A stretch of DNA of 64,000 bases, taken from assembly GCA_038207425.1 (NCBI GenBank), contig JBBQZU010000010.1, forward strand, positions 42,759 through 106,758, read 5' to 3'. Source of the stretch: JBBQZU01 sp038207425 (lineage in GTDB: Bacteria > Bacteroidota > Bacteroidia > Flavobacteriales_D > Cryomorphaceae). The translations under genes and the position numbers were made by a program. Shown here one piece after another: positions 42,575 to 52,106 of this stretch; within the stretch, counting starts at the first letter, position 1; each line of letters opens with the position of its first letter. The notes under the pieces were generated by a model. It was not told the origin of the DNA. It saw only the letters and a list, made by a program, of their open reading frames with translations, and did no database searches.

Positions 42575-43123
42575 TTACGAAACCTTACCAACAGGGAATT
42601 TTCTGAACAACAGCTTCACATAACTTGGTATGCGTTTGCGTTCTTTGGTATTGTTGCTGTTCAATCGATCAGCAGATAAGGCCTGCCAAATAAGCGTTTT
42701 TCTCTTGAATTGTACACGTCAAGAATGAGCTTTCCGCTATTATATTTTTCAGCTCTTACTCTAGAAGTACTGCTCTAAGTTGTACCCATACCCATGCCCA
42801 TTCCCATTCCCGGGCCCATCATGCCTGTACCCATACCGCCCATACCCCAGCCCATTCCTAGGCCCATCATACCCATGCCCCCCATTCCCATACCCATGTG
42901 GTGGTGCATTTGAGGGTCAGTAACATATTCTATTCTTTCTTCAATAATTACCGATGCGCCAACGGCTAAATCACCACCACTTTCAACGAAAGTGTACCCT
43001 CGCTTTTCCATTTCCAACCGCAATGCTTCGCGGATTTTGTTGCGCGAAATTAAGCTCACGGTAGAACTAGACCACCTCAAATAATAATGAGCAAACTGCA
43101 AATAATGTAAATATCCTGTTCAT
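42575..43123 (-). pseudogene. Decayed DUF4136-type lipoprotein gene with a Met/Gly-rich insert
   Basis: Reading by hand on the minus strand: ATG 43123 opens MNRIFTLFAVCSLLF, a signal peptide, which runs into a stop after a few codons. In another frame, RNKIREALRLEMEKRGY, a DUF4136-type helix, appears at once, so about 60 residues of the domain are deleted. There follow VIIEERIEYVTD, HHHMGMGMGG and some 40 residues of Met/Gly, an in-frame TAG at 42775-42777, then SRVRAEKYNSGKLILDVYNS in the same frame, a frameshift at the A-run 42688-42690, and the DUF4136-like C-terminus WQALSADRLN to VGKVS with TAA at 42575. The gene is dead by deletion, stop and frameshift. Confidence 0.8.
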
Positions 43124-43421
43124 CCTGTGAGGAATTAATTTGGCTGCAAAACTAAAAAATACCGCTTTCGAAACCCTGAAAGATAAACTTCATTTTATCA
43201 AGCGTCGTATTTCTATTTAATTTACAACTACGAGTTATAGTATTCAACCTTCAGAAAATTCTTTTGAAGAACGAAAACAGGGAGTCCAAGATGCACTACA
43301 TTTCTTTGCTTTTATCGTAAACATTGGGAATTTGAATATTGAAACTTCAAAAATGACCACAATTTTAGGGTAAAATGGTTACCTGTTTGTATTTATGTTT
43401 GCATAATAATAGGTGTACGAA
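43124..43421. other. Gap between the pseudogene and the mbnP-like gene
   Basis: About 300 bases, AT-rich, without a convincing gene. Near its right end TATGTTTG (43394-43401), a perfect TAnnTTTG, is the likely promoter of the mbnP-like operon, 20 bases before ATG 43422. Confidence 0.5.
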
Positions 43422-44207
43422 ATGATACGGAATCTGCGATTGAACTTGCTGTTTATTGGATTATCGGGCTTAATGCTGTCCTGCAATCCCGACGATGATA
43501 CGCCCACACCTGATAGTGCGGAGCCCAAAATGCTTATTTCATTCGAACCCAACTTCGACGGGCAGGAAGTTCACATTGGCGACCGTTTTGTAAATGTGCA
43601 TGGCTGCACCGTAGAGCTTTCGAATATGAAGTTTTACATTTCCAATCTGAAGCTTTATAGAGCCAATGGTGATATAGCTCAGATTTCTGATATTGAGTTG
43701 ATAGATGTTAAGAATCACATACGCACCCTTGATTTTGAAATTCCCGCAGGTGATTATACTGGAGTCTCTTTTGATTTGGGTGTGCCGCAGGAGTTGAATG
43801 GAACGGCAAACCCTGACTTTCTAGTTTCCGTATACAGTCAATCCCACCCGCTTAGTGAGAGCAATGGAATGTACTGGGCCTGGCAATCAGGATACCGGTT
43901 TTTCATTTTTGAGGGAAGATTTGATACCATTCCCGATGCAACTTATGATTTGCCCAGAACTTTTGCATTTCATAGTGGTCTCGATACCCTTTTCAGGGAA
44001 GTGGGCTTTTTTTCTAAAACATTTACGGCGGCAACTGGTCAAACCAAACATCTCATGTTTTCTGTAGACATCGAAAAGATATTTGCAACTGAAAACGATA
44101 CAATTAATCTTTGGCATGAGCGTGAATTTCACGGATCATTATCTCAGCTGAACCTTGGTCTGAGATATGCCAATAATACAGCCGCATCCTTCAGGTTATT
44201 GCCATAA
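43422..44207 (+). CDS. MbnP-like copper-binding lipoprotein
   Basis: 261 residues from ATG 43422 (a GTG three codons upstream is in frame). A lipoprotein signal ends GLMLSC at about residue 20, then Asp/Thr-rich linker. The body has the MbnP-family wording: FDGQEVHIGDRF, LSNMKFYISNLKLY, MYWAWQSGYRFFIFEG (starting at residue 150; two Trp) and FAFHSGLDT. In the MbnP family one Trp is oxidised to kynurenine by a partner di-haem enzyme and then helps bind copper; the Trp of the WAWQSGYRF motif is the candidate here. The partner gene follows after 4 bases. Confidence 0.85.
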   Translation: MIRNLRLNLLFIGLSGLMLSCNPDDDTPTPDSAEPKMLISFEPNFDGQEVHIGDRFVNVHGCTVELSNMKFYISNLKLYRANGDIAQISDIELIDVKNHIRTLDFEIPAGDYTGVSFDLGVPQELNGTANPDFLVSVYSQSHPLSESNGMYWAWQSGYRFFIFEGRFDTIPDATYDLPRTFAFHSGLDTLFREVGFFSKTFTAATGQTKHLMFSVDIEKIFATENDTINLWHEREFHGSLSQLNLGLRYANNTAASFRLLP

Positions 44208-44211
44208 AGAA

Positions 44212-45387
44212 ATGCTAACTTTGAGAATGCCCCGATCTTATATTCGCTTCTTGTTTTCGGGATTGAATCGCCCGCATTTTGCTGTACTTCTTCTTTCAGC
44301 AACAGTGTTTATTGCATGCGGCCGCGATGATGATGGCAATAATCCCGATACACAAGCCCGGGCTATTTGTTCAACGAATATTGCTGTTGGAACCCCTTAC
44401 GAATTAAATGTTCCCTATTTCTTTCCCCAACCAACAATACCTGCCGAAAATCCGCTTACAGTAGAAGGGATAGAATTGGGAAGGCATCTTTTTTGGGAAA
44501 CCAAGCTTAGCCGCAATAATGCAGTGAGTTGTGGTTCATGTCATTTTCCGTCTTCATCATTTGCTGACAGCGCTCCGGGAAGCACAGGCCTGTATGGCGA
44601 TATAACGCCTCGCAACAGTATGGCTCTGGTGAATATGGCTTGGGCAAAGCATTTTTTCTGGGATGGTCGCGCCCTAACGCTCGAAGAGCAGTTACTTGAA
44701 CCTGTTGTGAATCCCATAGAAATGGATCTCTCCTGGAAGGAGGCGGTGGCACGTATGGGTTCTGAACCTGAATATCAGAATATGTTTACCGCCGCATTTG
44801 GAACTCCGTGCGTTGATTCGTTGCGAATCACCTATGCCATGGCTCAGTTTATACGCACCATGATTTCTGCCAGGTCAAGTTTTGATAAAGCTTATTACTA
44901 TGGCGAAGGGACCCTTTCACCTTCAGAAATACGCGGAATGGAGCTTTTTCTTGCCGAAGCTGGCGATCCTGAATTTTTCCCCGGCGGGCAATTTGGCGGA
45001 GATTGTTTTCACTGCCACGGTGGTGCACTGGTAGAGTTCACCAACCAGCAATTTCATAACAATGGGCTGGACACTGAAATAACCGATCCGGGAATTGGGG
45101 CTATAACAGGATATGCATTCGATATGGGCCTCTTTAAGACGCCCACCTTGAGAAATATTGCCTTGTCGGCGCCGTATATGCACGACGGGCGATTTGCCAC
45201 ATTGCATGATGTTATAGCACATTATAATATGGGTGGGCACCCATCGCCAACCATTGATCCGCTTATGAAAATGCAGGGGGTTGGTTTGGGCTTGAGCCCG
45301 CAAAGTATTGACGATCTCGTTAATTTTCTCAATGCGCTTACTGACGAAGAGTATATTCAGAATGAAGCTTTCAGTAACCCTCATTAG
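44212..45387 (+). CDS. Di-haem MauG/MbnH-type peroxidase, lipoprotein
   Basis: 391 residues from ATG 44212 (ATG 44227 also possible). Lipoprotein signal ending FIAC, then the cytochrome-c-peroxidase/MauG fold with two haem-binding motifs, CGSCH at residue 107 and CFHCH at residue 265, and the family signatures GIELGRHLFWETKLS, PRNSMALVNMAWAK, FDMGLFKTPTLRNI and YMHDGRFATLHDVI. Annotated usually as cytochrome-c peroxidase; its position directly behind an MbnP-like gene favours the MbnH role, oxidising a Trp of MbnP. Periplasmic, outer-membrane anchored by inference. Confidence 0.88.
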   Translation: MLTLRMPRSYIRFLFSGLNRPHFAVLLLSATVFIACGRDDDGNNPDTQARAICSTNIAVGTPYELNVPYFFPQPTIPAENPLTVEGIELGRHLFWETKLSRNNAVSCGSCHFPSSSFADSAPGSTGLYGDITPRNSMALVNMAWAKHFFWDGRALTLEEQLLEPVVNPIEMDLSWKEAVARMGSEPEYQNMFTAAFGTPCVDSLRITYAMAQFIRTMISARSSFDKAYYYGEGTLSPSEIRGMELFLAEAGDPEFFPGGQFGGDCFHCHGGALVEFTNQQFHNNGLDTEITDPGIGAITGYAFDMGLFKTPTLRNIALSAPYMHDGRFATLHDVIAHYNMGGHPSPTIDPLMKMQGVGLGLSPQSIDDLVNFLNALTDEEYIQNEAFSNPH

Positions 45388-45498
45388 GTGAGCATTTTTC
45401 ACTCAATAAATTTGAATTTTGGAGATGATATTAAATCTCTGAAACGCTTGCTGCAAGGCATTTCCTAACCTTTCCTTTACAGTGCCGTATAAGCGTGC

Positions 45499-48400
45499 AT
45501 GATGAGGATAAGAAACAAGCTTTCGTGGATCGTTATACCGGTCCTGCTTCTCGGACAGCAGATAGTTTCTGCACAATGTTCCCTTTATGATTTCAACGGC
45601 AATGCGGTGAACAACCCCGTGTGGTACAGTTGTAATGGGGGTAATTTCACATTAAATCTCCAATCGCCATTTGCCTTAGGCCCATGGAGTGTTGACTGGG
45701 GCGACGGTTCGCCTGTGCAAACCGGCTCCAGCCTTGTGCCACCAGCATCAATTGCGCATATATACTCTGCCTCTATTGGAATGTACAACGTAACTTTTCT
45801 CGCCACATCTACTGGCTGTAGCACAAATGGTATAGTGGTAATGGAAGAATCTACCAGCGCATCAATACAGATACCTGTTGGTGGACTAACCCAGGCTTGC
45901 GCTCCACAGACGATGCAGTTCATAAACTCGAGTACAAACACCTCTACCAATACTGTGTTTACCTGGAATTTCGGCGATGGTACTCCCCCTCAGGTTTTTG
46001 ACTATACCAATTTGGGTCAAACCATTAGCCATACCTATATGCCAAGTACGGTTGACTGTGAGACCGTAGTAACACTAACTGCTCAAAACAGTTGTAACAC
46101 CGTACAAGGAGGACCTTCACAGGCTTCTTTTAATCCTATCAGAATTTGGGATATTGATGACGCGGGAATTGGTGCGTCAGCTACAGTACTTTGCTGGCCT
46201 GATAATACCGTAACTTTTACTAATACTACTGAGCGGAATTGTCTTCTTCAGGGAAATATATTTCAGAGATATGAATACTGGAATCTGGGTGATTACTGGG
46301 GCTTAGGATATGACTCAATTATCAACTGGAAGCCCTGGCCACCAAGTTTTCCTCAAACCATTCAATTTCCAGGCATAGGAACGTATACCGTGCAAATGCT
46401 TGACAGCAATATTTGCGGTATTGCGCCTGCATCGAGAACCATACAAATTGTTGCACCCCCCACAGCAAATGCCTCTGCTTCGGCAACTACCATTTGTGTG
46501 GGGCAAACCATTACGTTCACAAACTCATCTACCGGTGGTGCCAATCAATACATGTGGGATTTTGGTAATGGCTCACCATTGCTGTTTTCAGGAGCAACTA
46601 CAATTGTAAGGGCATTCAACACGCCCGGTACATTCAATGTAACTCTCACTGCTTCCATAACGGGCACAAGTTCTGCCTGCAGCAGCACATTCACTATACC
46701 GGTTACGGTTTTGCCCGCTCCGGTTGCAATTATCGGGTTTGATATTGACCAGGCATGTGATACTCTTGAAGTCAACTTCAGCGATGCATCTACTGGTAAT
46801 GTTGTGTCTTGGGCATGGAATTTTGGGAACGGAAACACCAGCACCAGCCAATTTCCGCCACCCCAACAGTATACCAACATAGGTCCATATAATGTAACAC
46901 TCACAGTTACCTCATCAAACGGGTGTGTAAATAGTGCTTCAAAGATTGTAAGAGTTCGTCAATCACCTGTAGCTATTATTTACGGACAAGATCTTTGCGA
47001 AGGGTCACCCGGTTCATTTGTTGACCTGTCAACGCATCTCGCCAGTGAACCTATATTGTCATGGAACTGGAATTTTGGTGATGGTAATTTCAGCACTGCT
47101 CAAAATCCAACGCATACCTATGCGAATAGCGGAGTTTATTTGGTAACCCTTCAGGTGTCAACAGCATTTTGCAGCGACCAGGCCCAACAGAGTATTACAG
47201 TGCAGCCAATCCCTAGTTCAGCCTTCACCGCTGATATTTTGTCAGGATGCAGTCCTCTGGAAGTGAACTTTACAAATCAAAGTACCGGTGCTGTAACATA
47301 TACCTGGCTCTTTGGTGACGGCAGTGGAACAGCCACCGGTGATGCCACAAATACTTTCGTCAATTATGGAAGCATCGACTCAGTTTATACTACTAGGCTT
47401 ATAGCCCGGACTACATTCGGGTGTACTGATACAAGCAGTATTGTCATTACTGTATTTCCTGGAGCACAGGCATTGTTTCAAACTGTGTATACTCCAGGCT
47501 GCAATGCATTGCCGGCTAATTTTGTAAACAACTCGCAAAATGCCACTGGTTACATTTGGAATTTCGGAGATGGCTCACAAGTGAGCACTGATGTTAATCC
47601 TACACATCAGTTTGATAATAATGGGCTTACCTTGTTAAATTTCACCGTTACCCTTGATGCGCTTACGCCAAATGGCTGTAATGACCAGGCCAGCGCAACG
47701 GTTACAGTATATCCGCAACCAAACTTTGATTTTACCCTTCCTCAGGACACTGGATGTGCGCCATTAAGTGTGCAGTTTCCAATTATAAATGGAGCCATTG
47801 CTCAATTGTGGACATTTGGTGACGGTACCATCTCATCGCAGGCAGCGCCGTTGCACACTTATGGCAACAACACCCTGAATCTTATTACTTATAATGTGAA
47901 CTTGACTGCAACATCAGCTTTTGGATGCACTGAAACTTCAAGTGCCACAGTAGTTGTTCAGCCCAATCCCATTGTTCAGTTTTCTGTAAATCTCACAGCT
48001 GGATGCAGCCCGCTTACGGTTACATTCGATAATCAGTCGCTTTTGGCCGATTCGGTAGTATGGAATTACGGCAATGGAAATATAGCCTATACGCTTGATC
48101 AATTTCACTCTCATACTTTTTTCAATAATGGCAACCAGAATGTAAATTTTACAGTGGAGCTCATTGGCTATTCTGCCGATGGTTGTATGCGTTCATTTAC
48201 ACGAACTATAGAAATTTACCCGCGGGTAGTTGCTGATTTTACCAGCCCTGCTGAAGGATGCTCCCCGATGACTTTCACTTTTCAAAATAACTCTCAGAAT
48301 GCAAGCATGTACCAGTGGGATTTGGGCAATGGTACTGTGAGTTTGGCCCAAAATCCAATAGGAGGGTATCAGATTTTTACCAATGAGCCCGATACTTTTC

Positions 48401-50547
48401 ACATAGTACTTACTGCCACTTCGGTATACGGATGTTCAGGTCAAGCCAACGATTTTTTGATCTTGTATCCTAAGCCAAATGCGTCTGTTATTCCGAACAC
48501 CGTAGCTGGATGTTCACCCCTTGACGTAACTTTTGTAAATAATAGTTCTATTGGAGACGTTTTCGCCTGGAATTACGGTAATGGAAATACTTCAAATACT
48601 GCTGACAGTGCGCACGTGCACACCTTTTTAAGCAGTATGAATATACCGCAAACATTCAATGTGAGCCTTATATCCACCACCAACTTTGGCTGTGCTGATA
48701 CTGCCTACCAGAGTATTACTGTATATCCTGAAGTAATTGCTGCCTTTGTGCCTGATGCCGAAGGCTGTACACCATTACCGGTAAGTTTTGTAAATCAATC
48801 ATTTGGAGCAGTATCCTATTTCTATTCCTTTGGTGACGGTAATCAGGCTTTCGTACCTAATCCGATCAATACTTTTCTCAATCTCACCGATACCACAGTT
48901 ACCTATTCAGTGAGCATGATAGCCCAGTCGAACTTCGGTTGTGTTGATACTGCTTACAGGCAAGTAACAGTATATCCCTTACCTACAGTTGATTTTTATG
49001 TAGGAGGAATTGAGGGCTGTTTCCCTGCTGATGCCACTTTCGTGAATATTTCGACAGGAGTGGATACCTATGCTTGGAATTATGGCGATGGCAATACTTC
49101 TGCGAATAGCGACCTTGAACACGTTCATACATACGTGAATGGAACCACTGCGGTGCAGAACTATATTATTACCCTTACAGGTACTACGGTGCAGGGCTGT
49201 TCAGCAAGCAGAATAACCTCCGTTGACATTATCCCTGACATTATCCCTTCAGTTATTTCTCCGCTAGGGGGTTGTTCGCCCTACGAGGCAGCATTTGCAA
49301 ACAACACCGTAGGAGCATTTACCTATTTATGGGAGTTTGGTGATGGTACGGTTTCACAAGAAGCAAATCCTGTTTATGTCTACACCAATCCTACTGTTGA
49401 GAACGAAACATACACGGTAACTTTCACAGCGCAATCTCTATGGGGCTGTTCAGAGACTTTGCAGTTTGATATTTCTGTTCAAGGTTTACCCCAGGCTATG
49501 TTTATAGCTTCACCTGCGGTTCAGCAATTTCCAAATGCTACCGTTGCTTTGGCTAATTTGAGTAATGCAAATAGTCAGGCGGGCTATGCGTGGTTTTGGG
49601 GAGATGGCACAAGCTCATTTTCAAATGATCCATCTGACCCTGCTGTGTACACTTACGCTACATGGGGTACATTTGAAATAAGACTTCGTGTAGGAACTGA
49701 TTTGTGCTATGACGAAATGCTTCAAACCATCAATATAGACCCGCCAAGACCGATTGCTTCTTTTGATGGATATGGCGAAGGTTGTATACCGCTTGTTGTA
49801 AACTTTACAAATACCACTACTTACGGCGTGAGCTATGTCTGGGATTTTGGAGATGGAGATACAAGCTCTGAAGTAAGCCCAACCCATGTATACTATCAGC
49901 CCGGAACATATTTCGTTACGCTCACTGCAACCGGGCCAGGCGGTGAAACAGATACCTACGTATCACCGCTACCAATGCAGGCAAATCTGAGGGCTGAGGC
50001 ATTCTTTACGGTGAATCCACCAGTGGTAAGTATTCCGGCTCAGGTCTTTTTCCTGAATCTTTCATCAAACGCGTCTCTCTATACTTGGGACTTTGGTGAT
50101 GGAGGCAGCTCAAATGCATTTTCGCCACATCACTTTTACGAAAGTCTTGGGTGGCACCCTGTAACACTCATTGCTAATAATATATACAATTGCCCTGATA
50201 CCTTCTTGGTTGAGCAAGCGGTGCTTGGTAATGTAGATAGTCAACTTGCATTCCCAAATGCTTTTACTCCAAGTTCTAACGGACCATCAGGAGGATTCTG
50301 GACGATCGATGAGATTTTCAACAACAATATTTTCTTCCCACAATACAAAGGCGTGCAGGAGTTTGAAATGCAGGTATTCAACAAGTGGGGTGAGCTCATC
50401 TTTGAATCACGTGACATAAAGCAAGGCTGGGACGGCTATTACCGGGGAAATCTTTGCCAACAAGACGTATATGTGTGGAGAGCCAAAGTCACCTTCCTTG
50501 ATGGTGGTCAAGTTACCGACATGGGCGACGTAACCCTTTTAAGATAA
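45499..50547 (+). CDS. Giant multi-PKD T9SS client with type B sorting domain (SprB-like)
   Basis: 1,682 residues: signal peptide (IVIPVLLLGQQIVSAQC), then a tandem series of PKD-like domains. I count 17 W-type motifs of the form W-x-x-G-[DN]-G (for instance FTWNFGDG, YMWDFGNG, VVWNYGNG, YQWDLGNG, YVWDFGDG), about one per 85 residues, each preceded by a G-C-[ST]-P-L-x-V-x-F type strand. The C-terminal type B domain reads FPNAFTPSSNG, FNKWGELIFESRDIKQGWDGYY and ends DVTLLR. Expected to be a cell-surface filament or adhesin exported by the T9SS. The next two genes (PD40 protein, PorP/SprF) start 5 and 0 bases after the preceding stops, so all three form one operon. Second ATG at 45502 is equally possible. 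Confidence 0.93.
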   Translation: MMRIRNKLSWIVIPVLLLGQQIVSAQCSLYDFNGNAVNNPVWYSCNGGNFTLNLQSPFALGPWSVDWGDGSPVQTGSSLVPPASIAHIYSASIGMYNVTFLATSTGCSTNGIVVMEESTSASIQIPVGGLTQACAPQTMQFINSSTNTSTNTVFTWNFGDGTPPQVFDYTNLGQTISHTYMPSTVDCETVVTLTAQNSCNTVQGGPSQASFNPIRIWDIDDAGIGASATVLCWPDNTVTFTNTTERNCLLQGNIFQRYEYWNLGDYWGLGYDSIINWKPWPPSFPQTIQFPGIGTYTVQMLDSNICGIAPASRTIQIVAPPTANASASATTICVGQTITFTNSSTGGANQYMWDFGNGSPLLFSGATTIVRAFNTPGTFNVTLTASITGTSSACSSTFTIPVTVLPAPVAIIGFDIDQACDTLEVNFSDASTGNVVSWAWNFGNGNTSTSQFPPPQQYTNIGPYNVTLTVTSSNGCVNSASKIVRVRQSPVAIIYGQDLCEGSPGSFVDLSTHLASEPILSWNWNFGDGNFSTAQNPTHTYANSGVYLVTLQVSTAFCSDQAQQSITVQPIPSSAFTADILSGCSPLEVNFTNQSTGAVTYTWLFGDGSGTATGDATNTFVNYGSIDSVYTTRLIARTTFGCTDTSSIVITVFPGAQALFQTVYTPGCNALPANFVNNSQNATGYIWNFGDGSQVSTDVNPTHQFDNNGLTLLNFTVTLDALTPNGCNDQASATVTVYPQPNFDFTLPQDTGCAPLSVQFPIINGAIAQLWTFGDGTISSQAAPLHTYGNNTLNLITYNVNLTATSAFGCTETSSATVVVQPNPIVQFSVNLTAGCSPLTVTFDNQSLLADSVVWNYGNGNIAYTLDQFHSHTFFNNGNQNVNFTVELIGYSADGCMRSFTRTIEIYPRVVADFTSPAEGCSPMTFTFQNNSQNASMYQWDLGNGTVSLAQNPIGGYQIFTNEPDTFHIVLTATSVYGCSGQANDFLILYPKPNASVIPNTVAGCSPLDVTFVNNSSIGDVFAWNYGNGNTSNTADSAHVHTFLSSMNIPQTFNVSLISTTNFGCADTAYQSITVYPEVIAAFVPDAEGCTPLPVSFVNQSFGAVSYFYSFGDGNQAFVPNPINTFLNLTDTTVTYSVSMIAQSNFGCVDTAYRQVTVYPLPTVDFYVGGIEGCFPADATFVNISTGVDTYAWNYGDGNTSANSDLEHVHTYVNGTTAVQNYIITLTGTTVQGCSASRITSVDIIPDIIPSVISPLGGCSPYEAAFANNTVGAFTYLWEFGDGTVSQEANPVYVYTNPTVENETYTVTFTAQSLWGCSETLQFDISVQGLPQAMFIASPAVQQFPNATVALANLSNANSQAGYAWFWGDGTSSFSNDPSDPAVYTYATWGTFEIRLRVGTDLCYDEMLQTINIDPPRPIASFDGYGEGCIPLVVNFTNTTTYGVSYVWDFGDGDTSSEVSPTHVYYQPGTYFVTLTATGPGGETDTYVSPLPMQANLRAEAFFTVNPPVVSIPAQVFFLNLSSNASLYTWDFGDGGSSNAFSPHHFYESLGWHPVTLIANNIYNCPDTFLVEQAVLGNVDSQLAFPNAFTPSSNGPSGGFWTIDEIFNNNIFFPQYKGVQEFEMQVFNKWGELIFESRDIKQGWDGYYRGNLCQQDVYVWRAKVTFLDGGQVTDMGDVTLLR

Positions 50548-50552
50548 AACCT

Positions 50553-52106
50553 ATGAGGATCAAATTATACTTTAGTTGTGCAGTGATAGTGTTATGGAGT
50601 ACCAATGCATGTGCCCAAAATAAGATGGGCAGATATCATAAGAACCTACTTTACGAAGCTGATCTGTATTATATGCAGGGAGACTACTACTATGCTTCCG
50701 AACTATACTCTGAGGTGCTCAAGGCAGAGCCTGACAATGCTGAAACTCTTGGCAAGCTTGGAATGGCTTATTTCAAGTTGCCAACCTTCAAGGATCGAGC
50801 TGAAACCTATCTCGAGCTAGCTGTAGCTGGTAGCAATATCGAAGCCTTGTATTATCTCGCTTTGTTGAGGCATGAGAACTACCGTTTTCACGATGCTTTG
50901 GATTTGATAGAGAAATACAAAGCCCAGTCGCGGCGAATTCAGCCAAACTCTGAAGTAGACCACTTTTATACGATAGTAAGCAATGCCATATCAATGGTGC
51001 AAACTCCGGTTCCCGTTACCATTACCAATATGGGGCCCAATGTAAATTCAAGTGTGCATGACTATGCACCGGTATGGGATAAATCCGGAAACAGAATACT
51101 ATTCACTTCACGCCGAAAAATGGACGATAAAAGTGAGAAGGACTTTTCGGAGCAATTTGATGAGAATATTTACGAAGTAGATCTTTCTGTAAGCGAACTG
51201 GAAGCTAAGCCGGCAAATGCTCCACTCAATTCACGCACCAACGATGCTGCAATCGCTTGCTCAGCAGATGGTAAACAACTTATAGTATACCGCACAAGCA
51301 AAGATGGTTTATCAGGAAATCTCTATATAGCTGAAAAAATGGTGGATCAGTGGATTGATCTGAAAAAGTTGGAGAATAATATAAACTCTAAAGACCAGGA
51401 AGCCAGTGCAACTTTTGGGAATCCTGAAGGAACGGTACTGTACTTTTCGAGCGACAGACAAGGCGGTTTTGGAGGTAAGGATATTTACATGGTGAACCGA
51501 TTGCCTGATGGCTCCTGGGGCCAACCAATGAATTTAGGTGAACCCATCAATACCATGTATGACGATGATGCGCCATTTATCGATTCAGAAGGTGGGCTTT
51601 ACTTCGCGTCTAAAGGGCATAAAGGAATGGGCGGTTACGATATTTTTTATGCAACGCCTGGCGTAATTGCCTGGTCAGAACCTGTAAATATGGGTTACCC
51701 AATTAATACTCCGGGCGATGATATATTCTTTACCATGGACCCTTCAGGCAAGGTAGGTTACTTTTCGTCAGATCGCTTTGGAGGTCGCGGCCTTCAGGAT
51801 TTATACAAGATCGTATTTGATGACTTGAACACCCTGGTGTGCAAAATCCAAATAGATACTGAAGGTGAGAAACTGCCACCAGTAATTTTTCTGAAGTTGG
51901 TGAACGATCAAACCGGTGTTATCGAAGGCTACTTTCAATCTGAAACGGCTTCAAAATTAGCTATCATACCACTTAAATCTAACAAAAAGTACACCCTTCA
52001 CGTAGAAGCAGATGGCTTTATTACCCTGCAGAAAAGTCTCTTCTTTGAAGGAGGCGAAGTTGTAGTGGTTGAAAAAATTGAAAAACTAATGCTTTCAGCG
52101 CATTAA
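50553..52106 (+). CDS. TPR and PD40 beta-propeller protein of a T9SS accessory operon
   Basis: 517 residues: signal peptide (FSCAVIVLWSTNACAQ), TPR repeats at about 30-120 (ADLYYMQGDYYYASELYSEV), PD40 repeats at about 165-430 (YAPVWDKSGNRILFTSRR, GTVLYFSSDRQGGFGGKDIY, GLYFASKGHKGMGGYDIFYA, GYFSSDRFGGRGLQDLYK) and a C-terminal carboxypeptidase-regulatory-like beta domain. Related PorE-type proteins end in an OmpA peptidoglycan-binding domain, which is missing here without any sign of truncation. It sits between a giant T9SS client and PorP/SprF, as expected for accessory proteins of that client. Confidence 0.87.
   Translation: MRIKLYFSCAVIVLWSTNACAQNKMGRYHKNLLYEADLYYMQGDYYYASELYSEVLKAEPDNAETLGKLGMAYFKLPTFKDRAETYLELAVAGSNIEALYYLALLRHENYRFHDALDLIEKYKAQSRRIQPNSEVDHFYTIVSNAISMVQTPVPVTITNMGPNVNSSVHDYAPVWDKSGNRILFTSRRKMDDKSEKDFSEQFDENIYEVDLSVSELEAKPANAPLNSRTNDAAIACSADGKQLIVYRTSKDGLSGNLYIAEKMVDQWIDLKKLENNINSKDQEASATFGNPEGTVLYFSSDRQGGFGGKDIYMVNRLPDGSWGQPMNLGEPINTMYDDDAPFIDSEGGLYFASKGHKGMGGYDIFYATPGVIAWSEPVNMGYPINTPGDDIFFTMDPSGKVGYFSSDRFGGRGLQDLYKIVFDDLNTLVCKIQIDTEGEKLPPVIFLKLVNDQTGVIEGYFQSETASKLAIIPLKSNKKYTLHVEADGFITLQKSLFFEGGEVVVVEKIEKLMLSAH

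Noticed and set aside
42775..43101. Intact 108-residue Met/Gly-rich protein
   Set aside because: The piece is only the middle of a DUF4136-like gene whose signal peptide and C-terminus lie in other frames on either side.
45499..50547. Regular repeats that could be read as a tandem DNA repeat or CRISPR-like array
   Set aside because: They are diverged PKD protein domains of about 85 residues in one open frame; the repeat units are not identical and there are no spacers.
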